DNA of 31,981 nucleotides from Phlegmacium glaucopus (GCA_015039465.1 MU130163.1:1-31981), one strand, 5' to 3'. Shown: positions 1 through 10,319, counted from the stretch's first letter. Program-made: numbers and translations. Notes: generated by a model not told the origin, from the letters alone.

Positions 1-127
1 CGCTTGAATCGCCTGCTCGATGGTTAAACCATTTTGCATTAGAGCATTTCTGAGGACATTAAAATGCGGTCCTGCATGATCCGGCATGACCTCTAAGTGA
101 GGATTAAGGACTATTCTTTCATCCATG
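1..127 (-). CDS. N-terminal fragment of an unidentified protein, cut by the window edge
   Basis: An ATG on the minus strand (complement of 125-127) opens a frame that runs without a stop to the left edge, about 42 codons. It begins MDERIVLNPHLEVMPDHAG and continues with an amphipathic stretch ending ...LTIEQAIQ. The composition looks like genuine coding sequence rather than a chance frame. I do not recognise the family. Similar acidic, helix-rich starts occur in basidiomycete repeat-associated proteins, but that is only an impression. It is divergent from the transporter gene at 560. Confidence 0.5.
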
Positions 128-559
128 ACACTTTGATACGTCGATATGAAATGTAATTAGTGAAAATAAAGAATTGATTTTATAGCACTGCTTAACGAGC
201 GTGATTATTAAAAGAGAGTGTTAGGAAGTTTGTTAAAAAGCGAAAGACCAGCGAGAGTGAGGCAGAGAGCCAGATACTAAGAGTGAACGATGGATGTGCT
301 GGAAAGAGGAAGCGTGTAACGCTGTGACATCACACGTTCACTCAAAGACTAAATTCTAGTCTACGCTCATACTTCGCTAAGGCGAGAATGCTGAACTTTG
401 AACGTCCCTAATATTCGTTGCCAGGTACACTTTTGAACTCCGAAATTAAGGTTTAGATTTGAAAAAATCAAGTTAGCCTTATGGAAAGTCACCCACTATG
501 TAAGACTCGTAACAAACATACTACTGTCTTTTCTCAACGCTGACCGTGGTCAACAACCG
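128..559. promoter_or_regulatory. Divergent intergenic region
   Basis: This 432 bp stretch lies between the minus-strand fragment and the transporter start. It should hold the upstream regions of both. I see no further gene and no clear TATA box, so this is positional inference only. Confidence 0.3.
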
Positions 560-2635
560 ATGGCCACTGATCCTCATGAACCCTTGCCAATGGTGCCTGC
601 AGAGACTCCGCTCACTGACATCAACCACCAGGAAAGCGGTGCTCGATGTTCATCCATAACACCCCCAAGGTCGAGGTTTTCCCCAGTCATCCTCATCATA
701 CCCATTGCCATAATATGTCGTCTCGCGATTATGCTACCCTCAACAACAAACTTCCGCATTCTAGAAGTTGCCGCCTGTCGGTTCTGGTACTATCTGCACG
801 ATCCCGAAGCCATTCCTCCTAGTGGTCGGATACCTGACGAACTTTGTTCGATAGCTGACGTTAACCAGTACTATGCAGCAATGGCATCCATCCTCGCATT
901 GGGTGATGGTGTTGGAAGTAAGCCTCTTTCTTTCTTGATTATGAAAACAAATTAAGGTTTGCAGCTGTACTTGGCTGTGGTGCTGCCAGCTACTTTGGTT
1001 CCAGGGTTGGGCGAAAGCCCGTCCTTTTGGGTGTACTCGCCATTGCTATGGCAGGCCAACTTTCCACCGTAATCTCACAACTTCTCAATGGCTGGCTGGA
1101 GTTCGCATTCTTTTTCCTATGGGCCGTTTGCCAGTCGATTGGAAGTGTAGCAACGACAACTTTCGTAGTCAACATGTACATTGTCGATATCTCCGAGGCG
1201 GAAGAAAGGTATTTTCCAAGTATTTTTTGTTGCTCAGGTTTTCTGAGGTTTTCCAAGGACAGCAGCACTCAGTAAGGTCGCTGGATGGGCAGCACTGGGT
1301 AGGTTATTTGCATTCGCATTCAACCATCTAAATTTTGGAGCATTGATTTCGTTTTCAGGCGCGGCTCTTTCTTTTTCTTTGGGTGGCTCGATAACGACTC
1401 AAAGCCATAGTACGCTCACAGTATATCTCGTTTCGTTGGCGGTCGTCGCATTGGCGTGTGTATACATCGTACTTGTACTCCCGGAATCATTCCCCATCTC
1501 AAAACGCGATGAACTTCGTTGTCGACGGGAGGAAGAGACCCTCACTGCACCTCGGTCATGGGCTAAAGAGATGCAGTCGTCCTTGGCCGTTATCTTGGAG
1601 CCGCTGTGGCAACTCAAGCCGACGTATAATCCTTCCACGGGCGAACTTAATTGGCGTCTCGTCTACTGTGCCATCCATGTTTTTATCGTCACCGTAGCAG
1701 ATGGTTACGCAGTCCTTGCGATGATCCTCTTCTTTACCACCCGGTATCAGTACACCCCCGCAGAGGTTTGTCATTTTCTGTTCTGGATGACCTGTACTGA
1801 ATGATCTACCTCAGACTGGATACGTTCTGACAACTCTCAACATCACCGGTGTCTTCGTGCTGACCGCCATTATCCCTTGGATTGTGCGCCATCTCCGGCC
1901 CTTATACAAACGAAAGCAGCGCGTCGAGTTACCGCAAGATAACTTGACTCTAGATAGCGATGGTGGTAGCAGCAGCCCCAACCTAGGAAACATTGATCCA
2001 GAGACATCTGATCCCCTAGATGTTCACATCACAATCGGTTCCTGGGTCGTCGAGTCATTAGCTTACATCGCCGTTGCAGCAACAACGACGCTCGCCTCGC
2101 AACTTGCCGGTCCGTCCTGACATTTTCATCTCCTATCGATAATGTGAAAACGACTCATTACAGCTGTGGTTTGCATTGGCTTTGGAGCTGGGCGTGTTCC
2201 AGTATTCTGTAGCCTGGTTGCTGCTACTGTGGATCCATTGAAGCAAGGTTAACATGAACATGCTGTTCTTCGGGGCTGAGGGCTGATCCATTTTAAACTG
2301 TCACAGGCGAAGCTATGGCCTCCATAGAAATGGTTGCAAGCATGGGCATGATTCTCTCGCCCATAATCATGGGAAGCATCCTCACTTCGTGCGTTTATCT
2401 GCCCACTTGGACTCACTTCACTGCTTTGACGTATCGTCAATAGGACTATTGCCACCATGCCACAGATAATCTTTTACGTTCACGCTGTGTGTGCTTTCCA
2501 TACTCACATCAATGTTTCTTTGAACTAATAGTATGATCTTAGGCGATAATCTTGGCTGGCTCTTCGGTTCTCTTTTTGCTTAGAGATGGCGATCGCTTTC
2601 AAAAGCCTGCGATCGTCCTCGAAGGAGATGACTAA
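560..2635 (+). CDS. MFS transporter, nine exons
   Basis: Predicted membrane exporter of the major facilitator superfamily. Proposed exons are 560-917, 965-1208, 1258-1298, 1359-1765, 1815-2109, 2164-2247, 2307-2388, 2444-2486 and 2543-2635. They total 1647 nt and give 548 residues in one unbroken frame; all introns are GT-AG and about 47-60 bp. The first membrane segment lies near residues 41-60. It is followed by a long extracellular-type loop and then the MFS signature GSRVGRKP at about 131-138, with many hydrophobic segments after it. The length fits a 12-helix fungal MFS protein. The protein ends ...IVLEGDD. Substrate is unknown. Its position next to a peptide precursor and a UstYa-like gene makes export of that product a reasonable inference. 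The first intron acceptor (963-964) was chosen because it keeps the frame. Confidence 0.88.
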
Positions 2636-4602
2636 AATATATAACCCAAGTTTGTTAAAACAATTTCCTCCATACCTCGCCACCATGATAGACATAACTT
2701 TTACTTAAAATATTTGCCTGGTTCGATTCTGTTAGACCTGCCAGGTGGTATCATTCTTCCATACAAGGAAAGTTCAAATTAGGAAGTGTAAATGTCAACC
2801 CCAGTGAAAATCGGTTCTAGCGTGTTCTGGGGCAGGTGTATTCGACCTGTGCACAGCGGACCCAGTCCACGCGTAACTGATTTTTCCAGATTTGCCAATT
2901 GAGATCAAAATAGAGCTCGTTGTCGATGACGTCGAACAACATTTTACTTTAGTTTCACCCTTTGGGGATCCCGGACTTCTCTTTGACCTGTGATAATGGC
3001 CCCTCTCCCTCTCGTGCTCATTTGGTTCGCTCACCTAATCCTTCTATAGCCTACTCCGCGTCTCAAGTGCGTCGCTTCGCCTCCTGCTTCCCCTTCGTAC
3101 CTTTCCGTACTCCCACCATCTTCTTCCACAAACGCCTCGTTCCCTTCTCTCCATTAGCTTCCAGAGCAATTTGTATTATCGAGCGCAGTCCAAATTTCCC
3201 CTCATCGCCACGATCGCACAGGTCAGAGAGCACGACAGGCTGTTGTGGAACGAGTTGGGGCTGTGATTGGGAATCCGAGGTTCAATTCCGATGTCATATT
3301 GAGATATTGACAGATGCACACCTCGCTAGACCAGATAACCGAAATCGCGAGTAAAAGTAGGCATTCGTGTATTTCGATGCATATATCCTGACGTTCACAC
3401 ATATAGTGACCTCGAAACCACATTTCGCCTCGGTTGGGCACCTAATTGCCAGTATTAAGGTAAGTATCCCTCATTTAATACATGCCTTTTCCGCTAACTT
3501 TAACGATTCAGGTTCACTGCCCCGCCCATTTGCCGCCCTTGTCAAATATCCAGGTAGGCCTATTTCAGCTACTTACTCGGCGCTCGCTGCGCTTTCTCTT
3601 CAGCCCAGTCATGACCAACTTCTTCAGTTCGCGTGAGGGCATGCGGCAGGGATGTGGGGACATACGATGTTTTGGGGGACTTGGTGAGTTGTCCGGATTT
3701 TAGTGGGATTTGAGTCTCGCGAGGACCAGCGGAGGGAAATGAGACGATTCTGTACAGTAGATACCAGATGTGTACGGTTAACAAAACCAAGCCGCCAGAC
3801 GAAATTAGCAAAGCGGGAAATCTGACTGGGCAGGGCTGGCCACATCCGGGATTGCGGATGTGCGCAGCTGGTGCCAGAACCGATTCTTACGGGGTGTCAA
3901 CGTTGTCAACCCCTGTCGGTTGGCTGTGGGACGTCCAGGGCCCAGGCTGATGTAATTTGGAATGTGATGAGAAAAAGGCAGAGCGCTACCAGTTACGAGT
4001 CCCACTTACCGGTAACTTCCGTGATTGCACGTGTTGATGGTGATGGCATTACTTGCCGCGCGAAAACAATTTACTCAGTAACTCACTGACGTCACTGTTT
4101 TGTCTGTCAATCTCTGGCGTCTTTAAGAAATTCAACGCTCACGAAGACGCTATAAAAACACCAGCATAATTTCATTTGAAAGGACTCGTATATGCCACGC
4201 AGAGCGATGGCCCTCACCCACAAGTGTCAGTAGCGCATAGATAACCACCAAATTTAAAACGGATGCAGAGACGTGAGATGTAGTAGTAAATTATGCGCAT
4301 TGTGGCAAGCAATTCTGTACCCAGATCGCCGGGCTCACCAGACCTGGTCCCTGGATGGTAGCTACTGTGTATTCTGGGTTTGGGTAATAGGGTTACAAGT
4401 CACTTCATGCATATTTATCAGAACTAAAAGTCCAGATTTCCGTATTCAAGCAAATACATGTAGCATTCTCCCTTGGATCTCAGGTAGAAATAAGATAACA
4501 GCAAGAATTTCAGAAGAGGAGAAGGGCTAAATTTGTCCCATCAGAAATGTTTGCAAAGAAATTCAGCAAGTAGTTTATTTACCGTGAACATGAAAATTAA
4601 GG
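2636..4602. other. Intergenic region without a recognisable gene
   Basis: About 2 kb between the transporter stop and the precursor stop. Several open frames of 60-130 codons occur on both strands, but none shows a domain, a signal peptide or a convincing exon chain. A TATAAAAA sequence lies at about 4151-4158 on the plus strand with no gene behind it. A 41-codon minus-strand frame at 2817-2942 has protein-like composition and is discussed in the findings. Confidence 0.6.
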
Positions 4603-5255
4603 CTACATACCGCGACCATACTTGGCCTGAATGTCGTCGGTAAATTCCTCTACATGGGGTTGATGTTAGCGTTTGTCGGAAACAGAATTATACCCGCTTA
4701 CCGCGACCATACTTGGCCTGAATGTCGTCGGTAAATTCCTCTACATGGGGTTGATGTTAGTATTTGTCGGAAACTTGAACAGAATTGTACCCGCTTACCG
4801 CGACCATACTTGGCCTGAATGTCGTCGGTAAATTCCTCTACATGGGGTTGATGTTAGTGTTTGTCGGAAACAGAATTATACCCGCTTACCGCGACCATAC
4901 TTGGCCTGAATGTCGTCGGTAAATTCCTCTACATGAGGTTGATGTTACTGTTTCTCGGAAACAGAATTAAAACCGCTTACCGCGACCATACTTGGCCTGA
5001 ATGTCGTCGGTAAATTCTTCAAGTTCTATCGACAGGACTAGATCAATACTGGTTCAGCAGGAGAACTTCTGCAAACCGCGGGGACCTAGATCTGGGGAAT
5101 AGTTAAAAGTGCGCCTGGAAAGTCCTGCGACATACATGAGCATCAGGTCAAGAACTTAATTCATTTTACCTACCTGCTTCAGTCGGGTTAAGAGGAATGG
5201 CCAACGCAATGACTGAGAACGGGAAAAGGGCAAGGAATACACGCAAAATTTGCAT
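4603..5255 (-). CDS. Secreted repeat-peptide precursor, candidate dikaritin-like RiPP precursor
   Basis: Seven proposed exons on the minus strand: 5255-5174, 5124-5077 (or 5124-5086), 5025-4981, 4928-4890, 4837-4799, 4740-4702 and 4649-4603. The product is about 112 (or 109) residues. It starts with a strong signal peptide, MQILRVFLALFPFSVIALA, with cleavage probably soon after. A short leader containing SRRTFNYSPDL follows, then five identical units EEFTDDIQAKYGR, then Gly-Met and a stop. The four repeat introns are 52-58 bp, with GTAAGC donors and TAG acceptors; three have a CTAAC branch motif. All splice junctions are phase 1, so each 39 nt unit exon is symmetric. Each unit has one Phe and one Tyr. 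There is no Lys-Arg pair between units, only ...KYGR/EEF..., whereas classical dikaritin precursors use Kex2 dibasic sites. The second intron donor (GTTTGC or GTCCCC) is uncertain. The gene is divergent from the UstYa-like gene. It could alternatively be a small secreted repeat protein that is not modified. Confidence 0.82.
4611..5025 (-). repeat. Five-copy tandem exon-intron repeat
   Basis: A 39 bp exon block recurs at 4611-4649, 4702-4740, 4799-4837, 4890-4928 and 4981-5025 (the last extended by 6 bp, with one base changed). The intervening blocks are 52, 58, 52 and 52 bp. The first four exon blocks are identical, while the introns differ by several substitutions and one 6 bp insertion (4741-4798). 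The period is 91-97 bp. The array coincides exactly with the precursor's coding repeats. Confidence 0.95.
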
Positions 5256-5851
5256 CTTGTGAATAGAGGACGGTGCTTCCAATCAAGGGCCGGGGGATGC
5301 AGAATCCTTCGTTTTGCCTGTCTTTAATTTATTGGGAATCGCCACCGGCTGACAAAGAGAGTGTGTACGCCTTGTGACTACTTTTCATACATTGAGATCA
5401 CTGAGAGTGGGCTAATCTTCCACAAGTATCTCACATAAGTTAAAGAAGTCAGTCATGTGTTCTGCAATCATTGACTCAATCGTACTTGAATGTTTCCCGC
5501 AACTAGTTACTAGTTTAGAGCGCGTGAAGTGTCCAAAAGGGGTTAAAACCTTGCGCTCATCCGCATGGATATGTCCGTCTAAGTTCGGTCTGCTTTTCAC
5601 CTTGTTCCGCATAGGTACTGCTTGCACCCACACCGAACTACGTAACGTGCGGCAAAGAGATGTGAGAATTGGATCTAAAAATGATTTGACAACCGGCTAA
5701 AGGAGAATGCGAATTTCGCTCCAATTTTCTGTCCCAAATATACGACATGTAAACTGCCCTCTGGTCTAAATATTCACCATCGCATCCTTTCATTTCGACC
5801 TATTACCAAAGCCTAGTCGTATTTCTCAGACTCGGGTGTTCATCGTTCACT
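5256..5851. promoter_or_regulatory. Shared divergent promoter region of precursor and UstYa-like gene
   Basis: The two start codons face away from each other across 596 bp. On the minus strand a CCAAT motif followed by an AT-rich AATAAATTAA stretch lies at about 5322-5337, roughly 70-80 bp upstream of the precursor ATG. No coding region is supported inside, although two short overlapping frames exist at 5412-5700. Co-regulation is inferred from the head-to-head layout. Confidence 0.5.
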
Positions 5852-6963
5852 ATGCTTCCGCGAGCGTTAGCCTACTCTCCTGTCCAGCAAACTGACGAGG
5901 ACGACAGTGCCACCGAGAAACTTCTTGGACACTGGTTCCACCCCGAAGCACGTCATAAGATATCTCGATACAGGTCATTTTGGATTCACCACTGGGCTTA
6001 TTTTACTCACGGTGCACTGCTCTCGGTTTCGATCCTCTTCTTCTGGCTCTGGATGCGCGCTCGTGTTCAAATCCCGAAGTTTATCGTGTATTGTAAGTCA
6101 TCTTTTGCTTCAGTCTGAAAGCAGACTACCTAAATTTTGATTTACATAGCTCCTGCCAATGTAGCCGTAGAGTATAATAAAGAGTTCACAGTCTTTAATG
6201 GCACTTTCAACTATCCTTCTGTCTATCGTGGATATCCTACTCCAGAGATTGATGCTGCTTGGCTCAGGATATCTCAAGACGGCAAGTAATGCATCAGTCT
6301 CAGCATTAATACATGTGACTTATTGCCAGTTGGTCCCAGCAGTTAAGCCCACTCGTCTGACGAGGGAACAGATTTTGAAGATCGGCAAGGAAGATACACC
6401 ATCCAAAGTCAAATTTCGCGAAGAGGATGGAGGCGGATACATGGCATCCCTGGAAGTTACTCACCAATTACACTGCTTGGTAAAAGCAAGAAGCAACTTT
6501 AATATAATTCAACCTGACCTCCCCGTCTAGAATATGCTTCGAAAATACACCTACCACGAGTACTATGAGAAGTTTGACCCGTCTTTCACTGATGCCAAGC
6601 CAGAGGTATTCCGTATGCATCTAGGTAAAGGGATCCTTTTTTTGTGCAAATTGTGAACCCAAGTCGCATTCTCAGATCATTGTGTGGAAATTATCCGCCA
6701 GAATCTCATGTGTTCGGCCGACGTTGGTATGATTACTTACGAATGGGTCAGGTAGGAGTTTCAAGGTCATGGCTTTCTCTTGTGCGGATATGTCTGATGC
6801 TTCCTGCAGAGGTTTCAGCGTACCATACCCGGACTTCAATACACGGCACCAATGCAGGAACTTGGAGAAAATCCTAGCCTGGGGAAACCAAAACGCCGTT
6901 CACATTCCAAGGAGCCATGTTTCACGCTTTGGGCATGAAGTTGATTTATCCAAGGCCCCGTAA
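5852..6963 (+). CDS. UstYa/DUF3328-family protein, six exons
   Basis: Members of this family (UstYa/UstYb) are membrane-anchored oxidase/cyclase-type proteins needed for cyclisation in ustiloxin-like RiPP pathways. Proposed exons are 5852-6092, 6150-6281, 6340-6479, 6531-6624, 6676-6751 and 6810-6963. They total 837 nt, 278 residues, in one open frame ending ...DLSKAP. A single N-terminal membrane segment lies at about 51-68 (FTHGALLSVSILFFWLWM), typical of the family. Both HxxHC motifs are present: HQLHC at 166-170 and HLDHC at 201-205, spaced as in UstYa. Size and layout match a full-length family member. The second intron appears to use a GC donor (GCAAGT at 6282); the other introns are GT-AG. 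Divergent from the repeat precursor, it is the best candidate for the enzyme acting on it. Substrate and chemistry are inferred, not shown. Confidence 0.9.
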
Positions 6964-7600
6964 ATGATGATACTATCATCCAATTGGAACGGTTTTACAT
7001 CTTAGATCTTTCAGAACAGAGAATATAATGTACTACACCAAATAGGGTGGTGGATGTATATTTAAAATATCAATTTGTTGGTTGGTAGAATTCTTTCCAT
7101 TTATTCAGTTTTTTGTGGTATTTTATTGTTGTAATGTCAAAAAACTTGATGCTCGCGAACACATATTGAGGTCTTTACACTCCCCCATATAATCCATGTT
7201 GAATCCATCATGTTGAAGTAATTCGCAGTTGAACTAAAAGAAAGTCTATTGTCTCAACTTCAATTCAAAGTTTGAGTAAAATAAATACCTAGAAAGAAAG
7301 TCTATCTAAAAGGTATTAGTAAATGAGTTTTAGTACTTATGGTAATTGATATTCTACTCACTGTCTCAACTTCAATTTGAAGTTGAGACTGCTAAATAAT
7401 AAAACGTAGCAAATACTAACTAGATTATGTAATGTGATTCAGGGACAAAAACGAATGGCAAGATCAAGATATAGATAAAAGAAAGATCTACTTAATGAAT
7501 GAATGAGTCATACTCGCAATATTCCAACACATCAGCCATTCCATATGGAATGACTTTTGGCTGAGTCCCCAGTAGTGTTGCCACTGGCACAGCTCCGAGC
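6964..7600. other. AT-rich intergenic stretch with a small perfect hairpin
   Basis: No gene is supported. A perfect 13 bp inverted repeat (GTCTCAACTTCAA, one spacer base, then its complement) lies at 7363-7389. A weaker relative lies at about 7256-7284. A similar CTCAAC...GTTGAG hairpin occurs inside the solo LTR at 22257-22500, which suggests this stretch is decayed LTR-type DNA. Confidence 0.5.
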
Positions 7601-7603
7601 CGT

Positions 7604-7765
7604 GAGCTGTCCATAGTGATTGTCAGGGGTAATCCTGGGGTAAAACTTCTGTCTGTACCCTTACCCTTACCCTCCAAACCCCTACCCCTGTCCAAGGGTA
7701 GGGGTTTTGGAGGGTAAGGGTAAGGGTTTTGAGGGGTATGAAGGGTACAGGGTGTTAAGTTTAAA
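7604..7765. repeat. CCCTTA/TAAGGG-type hairpin repeat
   Basis: Runs of CCCTTACCCTTACCCTCC are followed after a short spacer by their inverse (GGAGGGTAAGGGTAAGGG), giving a stem of about 30 bp. The block is bounded by GTGATTGTCAGGGGT. A related block in inverse orientation, ending ACCCTTGACAATCAC, lies at 10320-10470. The two may be the ends of one foldback-like element of about 2.9 kb. Confidence 0.6.
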
Positions 7766-7819
7766 CAAAGGGAAAACATCGGAGTAACTCTGGACCACAT
7801 CAGGAAAACAGCAGATACC

Positions 7820-8000
7820 TATGTAGGCTACATAGACCTACATAGGTCAATTGGCAGGTTAGGCAACCCCCTACTATATAGGTACTGTTAGGCATCTCAC
7901 CGGAAATATAGGCCTCATTAGGTCTCATTAGTTTCAAGTAGGTGTAGTCTATTAGGCCAGTTTGGGTTTCTTAGGCAAGGTAGGCAGTATAGGTAGTAAA
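7820..8000. repeat. TAGGC/TAGGT-rich degenerate repeat, left arm
   Basis: TAGGC, TAGGT and close variants recur about every 10-20 bp here. The complementary ACCTA/GCCTA pattern recurs at 9340-9470, so the two stretches behave as diverged inverted arms around a central GC-rich block. Confidence 0.45.
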
Positions 8001-9339
8001 TGATAACATGAATTAGTAATGATATAGCTAAATAGGACAGGTGGCAAGGGTATATACAAATCTAATTTACAGCTACAGTACTAGTCCATCTCATTCCTGC
8101 TTTGAAGCTTCAACCCCGGCACCCGAAATGTTCGTGGCTTTAGGAACGCCTTTGGATACTTTGACGTGTTTCTTAAATAGAGAAATAAGTACAGCGCCGG
8201 GCAACAGTTCACAGGAGAGGTGACTTACAGAGCACCGTGAGTGAACAAGATTGTTGTATCTGTGTGAGGGGTGATTGGGGGTGGTCAGCTAAGCCTCATG
8301 GGGTGGTTGAACCATGAACCTGTGGTCTTTGTGGCTATGGCAGGGGATAGGCCGGCGGTGGTGTTATTCTCGTCGTTGTTCATGTAGGTTGTGCGTGGGC
8401 TGGCATGGGTTTCGTATCCGCGCCATCGTTTTTTGTACAAAAATGGGGTGTGGTGGTCAGACAGGTCGAATGGGGTGTGGTGGCCACGTACCTGGTGCCT
8501 TGCACATCTCTCTGCTTCGACCTCTTACCTCGCCATGGTCGTTTGGAGTTCGTTGGTTGTTCATGACCCACGAAGGCGATGGCGATGACACGGTGATGGT
8601 TGTTGCGTTGCTGCTAGTTGTCATGTTTTTTGAGGGGCCATGGGGGGTTGGGTTCGTCGTCGACATTCCTGCAGCATCGTTTTCTGGGCAAGAATGGGAA
8701 TGGGGGTGGGTCAGCTGCATAGGACGCGCATGGCCTGACACATACCTGTGGCCCCCGCAGTTAGAGCAGGGGTGGCGTCATTGCAGCATTGTGGTTGTCG
8801 TTACGATGTGGCATGGGGTTTCATAGTATGTACCTGCGCCGTGGTTTTCTGTATGTGGGGTCAGTGGGGTTGTGTCAGGGTCATTCGCGGCTCGTGGTTT
8901 CTCGGTTCATGGCCTGCAAGAGCAGCAACAAGGCGGCCAAGCCTTATGCACATAATATGGTGGTCAACAGCCAGCCATGGTCGAATACGGAGAGGAAGGT
9001 GGTGGCAGGTGACGTGGTGATTGGGAAGGAAAAGGCACAGTTTGTTTGGTCGATGTTGAAGTTCAACATACAACAAACATAACCACGTGAATTTTCTGAG
9101 TTTGAATTGACTTCACAAAATTTTGTCAGGCCGCTGTAAGCTTGATCATTGATGTCTGCGATTTTTGAACAAGTACTTACATTATTACATATTCAGACTT
9201 TCTTCACCCATTTACATGCATATGTCTAGTTACTCTTGTAGTGGGCCTGATTAATTTAATTAATGTACTACATATTGGTTTTTTATCCATTCAGCCTTAG
9301 CTTGAAAAAAAGTAAGAAAAATATGCATTGATTACTACA
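8001..9339. other. Central block without a recognised gene
   Basis: From about 8280 to 9080 the sequence is GC-rich and GTGG-rich compared with its flanks. Several frames of 60-170 codons are open on both strands. None shows a known motif, and the translations look like low-complexity readings of GTGG. From 9080 to 9339 it is AT-rich with nothing visible. It may be the interior of a decayed mobile element. Confidence 0.4.
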
Positions 9340-9470
9340 TAGTCTACCAAGGCCAATAATGAAACCACTGAACCTATTGGGACCTAACAAGGCCTATGTT
9401 GGAGCAGCAGAACCTATGGTGACCTATCAAGCCTAATTTGGGCTCTGTAGCATAACCCTGACCTAATAAT
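9340..9470. repeat. ACCTA/GCCTA-rich degenerate repeat, right arm
   Basis: This is the inverse counterpart of the TAGGC-rich stretch at 7820-8000. Motifs such as GACCTA, GGCCTA and AACCTA recur at short intervals. Confidence 0.45.
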
Positions 9471-9488
9471 AAATGACAGTTTTCCTGA

Positions 9489-10025
9489 TGCAGATGGAAC
9501 GGAACCGGAACAAGTAATGGAAAGGACTTTGGCCTCAGCGTATGTGCTGTGCCGCCCAGCTCCTACAATGTCCTGATTTCAGAACTGGAAGAGAATGGAA
9601 AGACGGAAGACCTCAGTGACTTAGAGGAAGAACAAGAAGAGGAAACTATGTTGATATTCAAACTGAGGAAAAATATACAAGTTTTGAGTACTTAAATATA
9701 AAAGGAATAGCAACCGAAATATAGAATATAAATATAAGTGCTGCGTTCTGCTCCCGGAAAAGGTCCTGCATTCTTGGGTGAATCATCCATAGCTGGTGTG
9801 CTGACTGATAGTGGGAAAGTGATGACAAAGAAATAGTTGTTATGGCGAAGGTGTGGTAATGGGTTTGGAGTATTGTTGGAAGAGTTGGAAAGATACGGAG
9901 AAGTCTCGGAGTTGGACGTAGGAGGAGTAGAACCAGAAACAAGGGAGAGTACTGGAACGGAGTACGGACTACCGGAAACAACTCCAACAGAGTTGGACTG
10001 GAGTAATGTATGACAGAATGTAACA
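9489..10025 (-). mobile_element. Solo LTR, family A copy 1
   Basis: Reading on the minus strand it starts TGTTACATTCTGTCATACA and is closely similar over about 530 bp to 25376-25915 (minus) and over about 460 bp to 29509-29967 (plus). Shared blocks include the TCAGTCAGCACACC and AATGCAGGACCTTTTC regions. The TG start and repeated dispersed copies support an LTR. The 3' end (TGCA, near 9489) is approximate, and I found no target duplication. The open frame across it is shared by the copies but shows no protein motif. Confidence 0.7.
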
Positions 10026-10319
10026 CAGGGGTATGGTCAAGGGTATTACTCTAAGGCTTTATATACATATAAATCTGATTACCTACCATGTTTTATTTAC
10101 CTTATCAAGCATTAATAGCTCTATTACATGTAATTTAGAATAGATAACTGCCTCAATATGTCAAATTCACATATTTTTGCCTTCTTAAACAAGGAAATAT
10201 TGCAATATTTAGTTTATTGTACAGTTTTATACTTATTAAATCCAATAATGTAGAATTTATATAACTTGGAAGCAGAAAAAAGCTAAGATTTTGACAAAAA
10301 ATCTTATGTTAAAAATAGA
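10026..10319. other. AT-rich spacer
   Basis: No gene, RNA or clear repeat boundary is visible. Confidence 0.5.

Noticed and set aside
2716..2732. GGTTCGATTCT, resembling a tRNA B box
   Set aside because: No A box upstream at the right distance and no acceptor-stem pairing, so not a tRNA gene.
3278..3295. GGTTCAATTCC, another B-box-like sequence
   Set aside because: The flanking bases do not form a T-arm stem and no cloverleaf can be drawn. The same holds for the similar word near 21054.
4611..5025. CRISPR-like array
   Set aside because: Eukaryotic context, and both repeat and spacer are conserved between copies, which is the opposite of a CRISPR array.
4600..5030. Tandem repeat read as a plain minisatellite or as plus-strand exons
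   Set aside because: Only the minus-strand reading gives a signal peptide, consistent donors, branch sites and acceptors, and one continuous frame to a stop.
5412..5700. Overlapping open frames in the divergent intergenic region
   Set aside because: They overlap on opposite strands, have no domain or signal peptide, and fit chance frames.
7660..7740. Possible interstitial telomere
   Set aside because: Units are CCCTTA/CCCTCC mixtures arranged as a hairpin rather than a uniform TTAGGG array.
8314..9082. Long open frames (up to 170 codons) in the GTGG-rich block
   Set aside because: Translations are low-complexity Trp/Gly/Val-rich readings with open frames on both strands and no motif.
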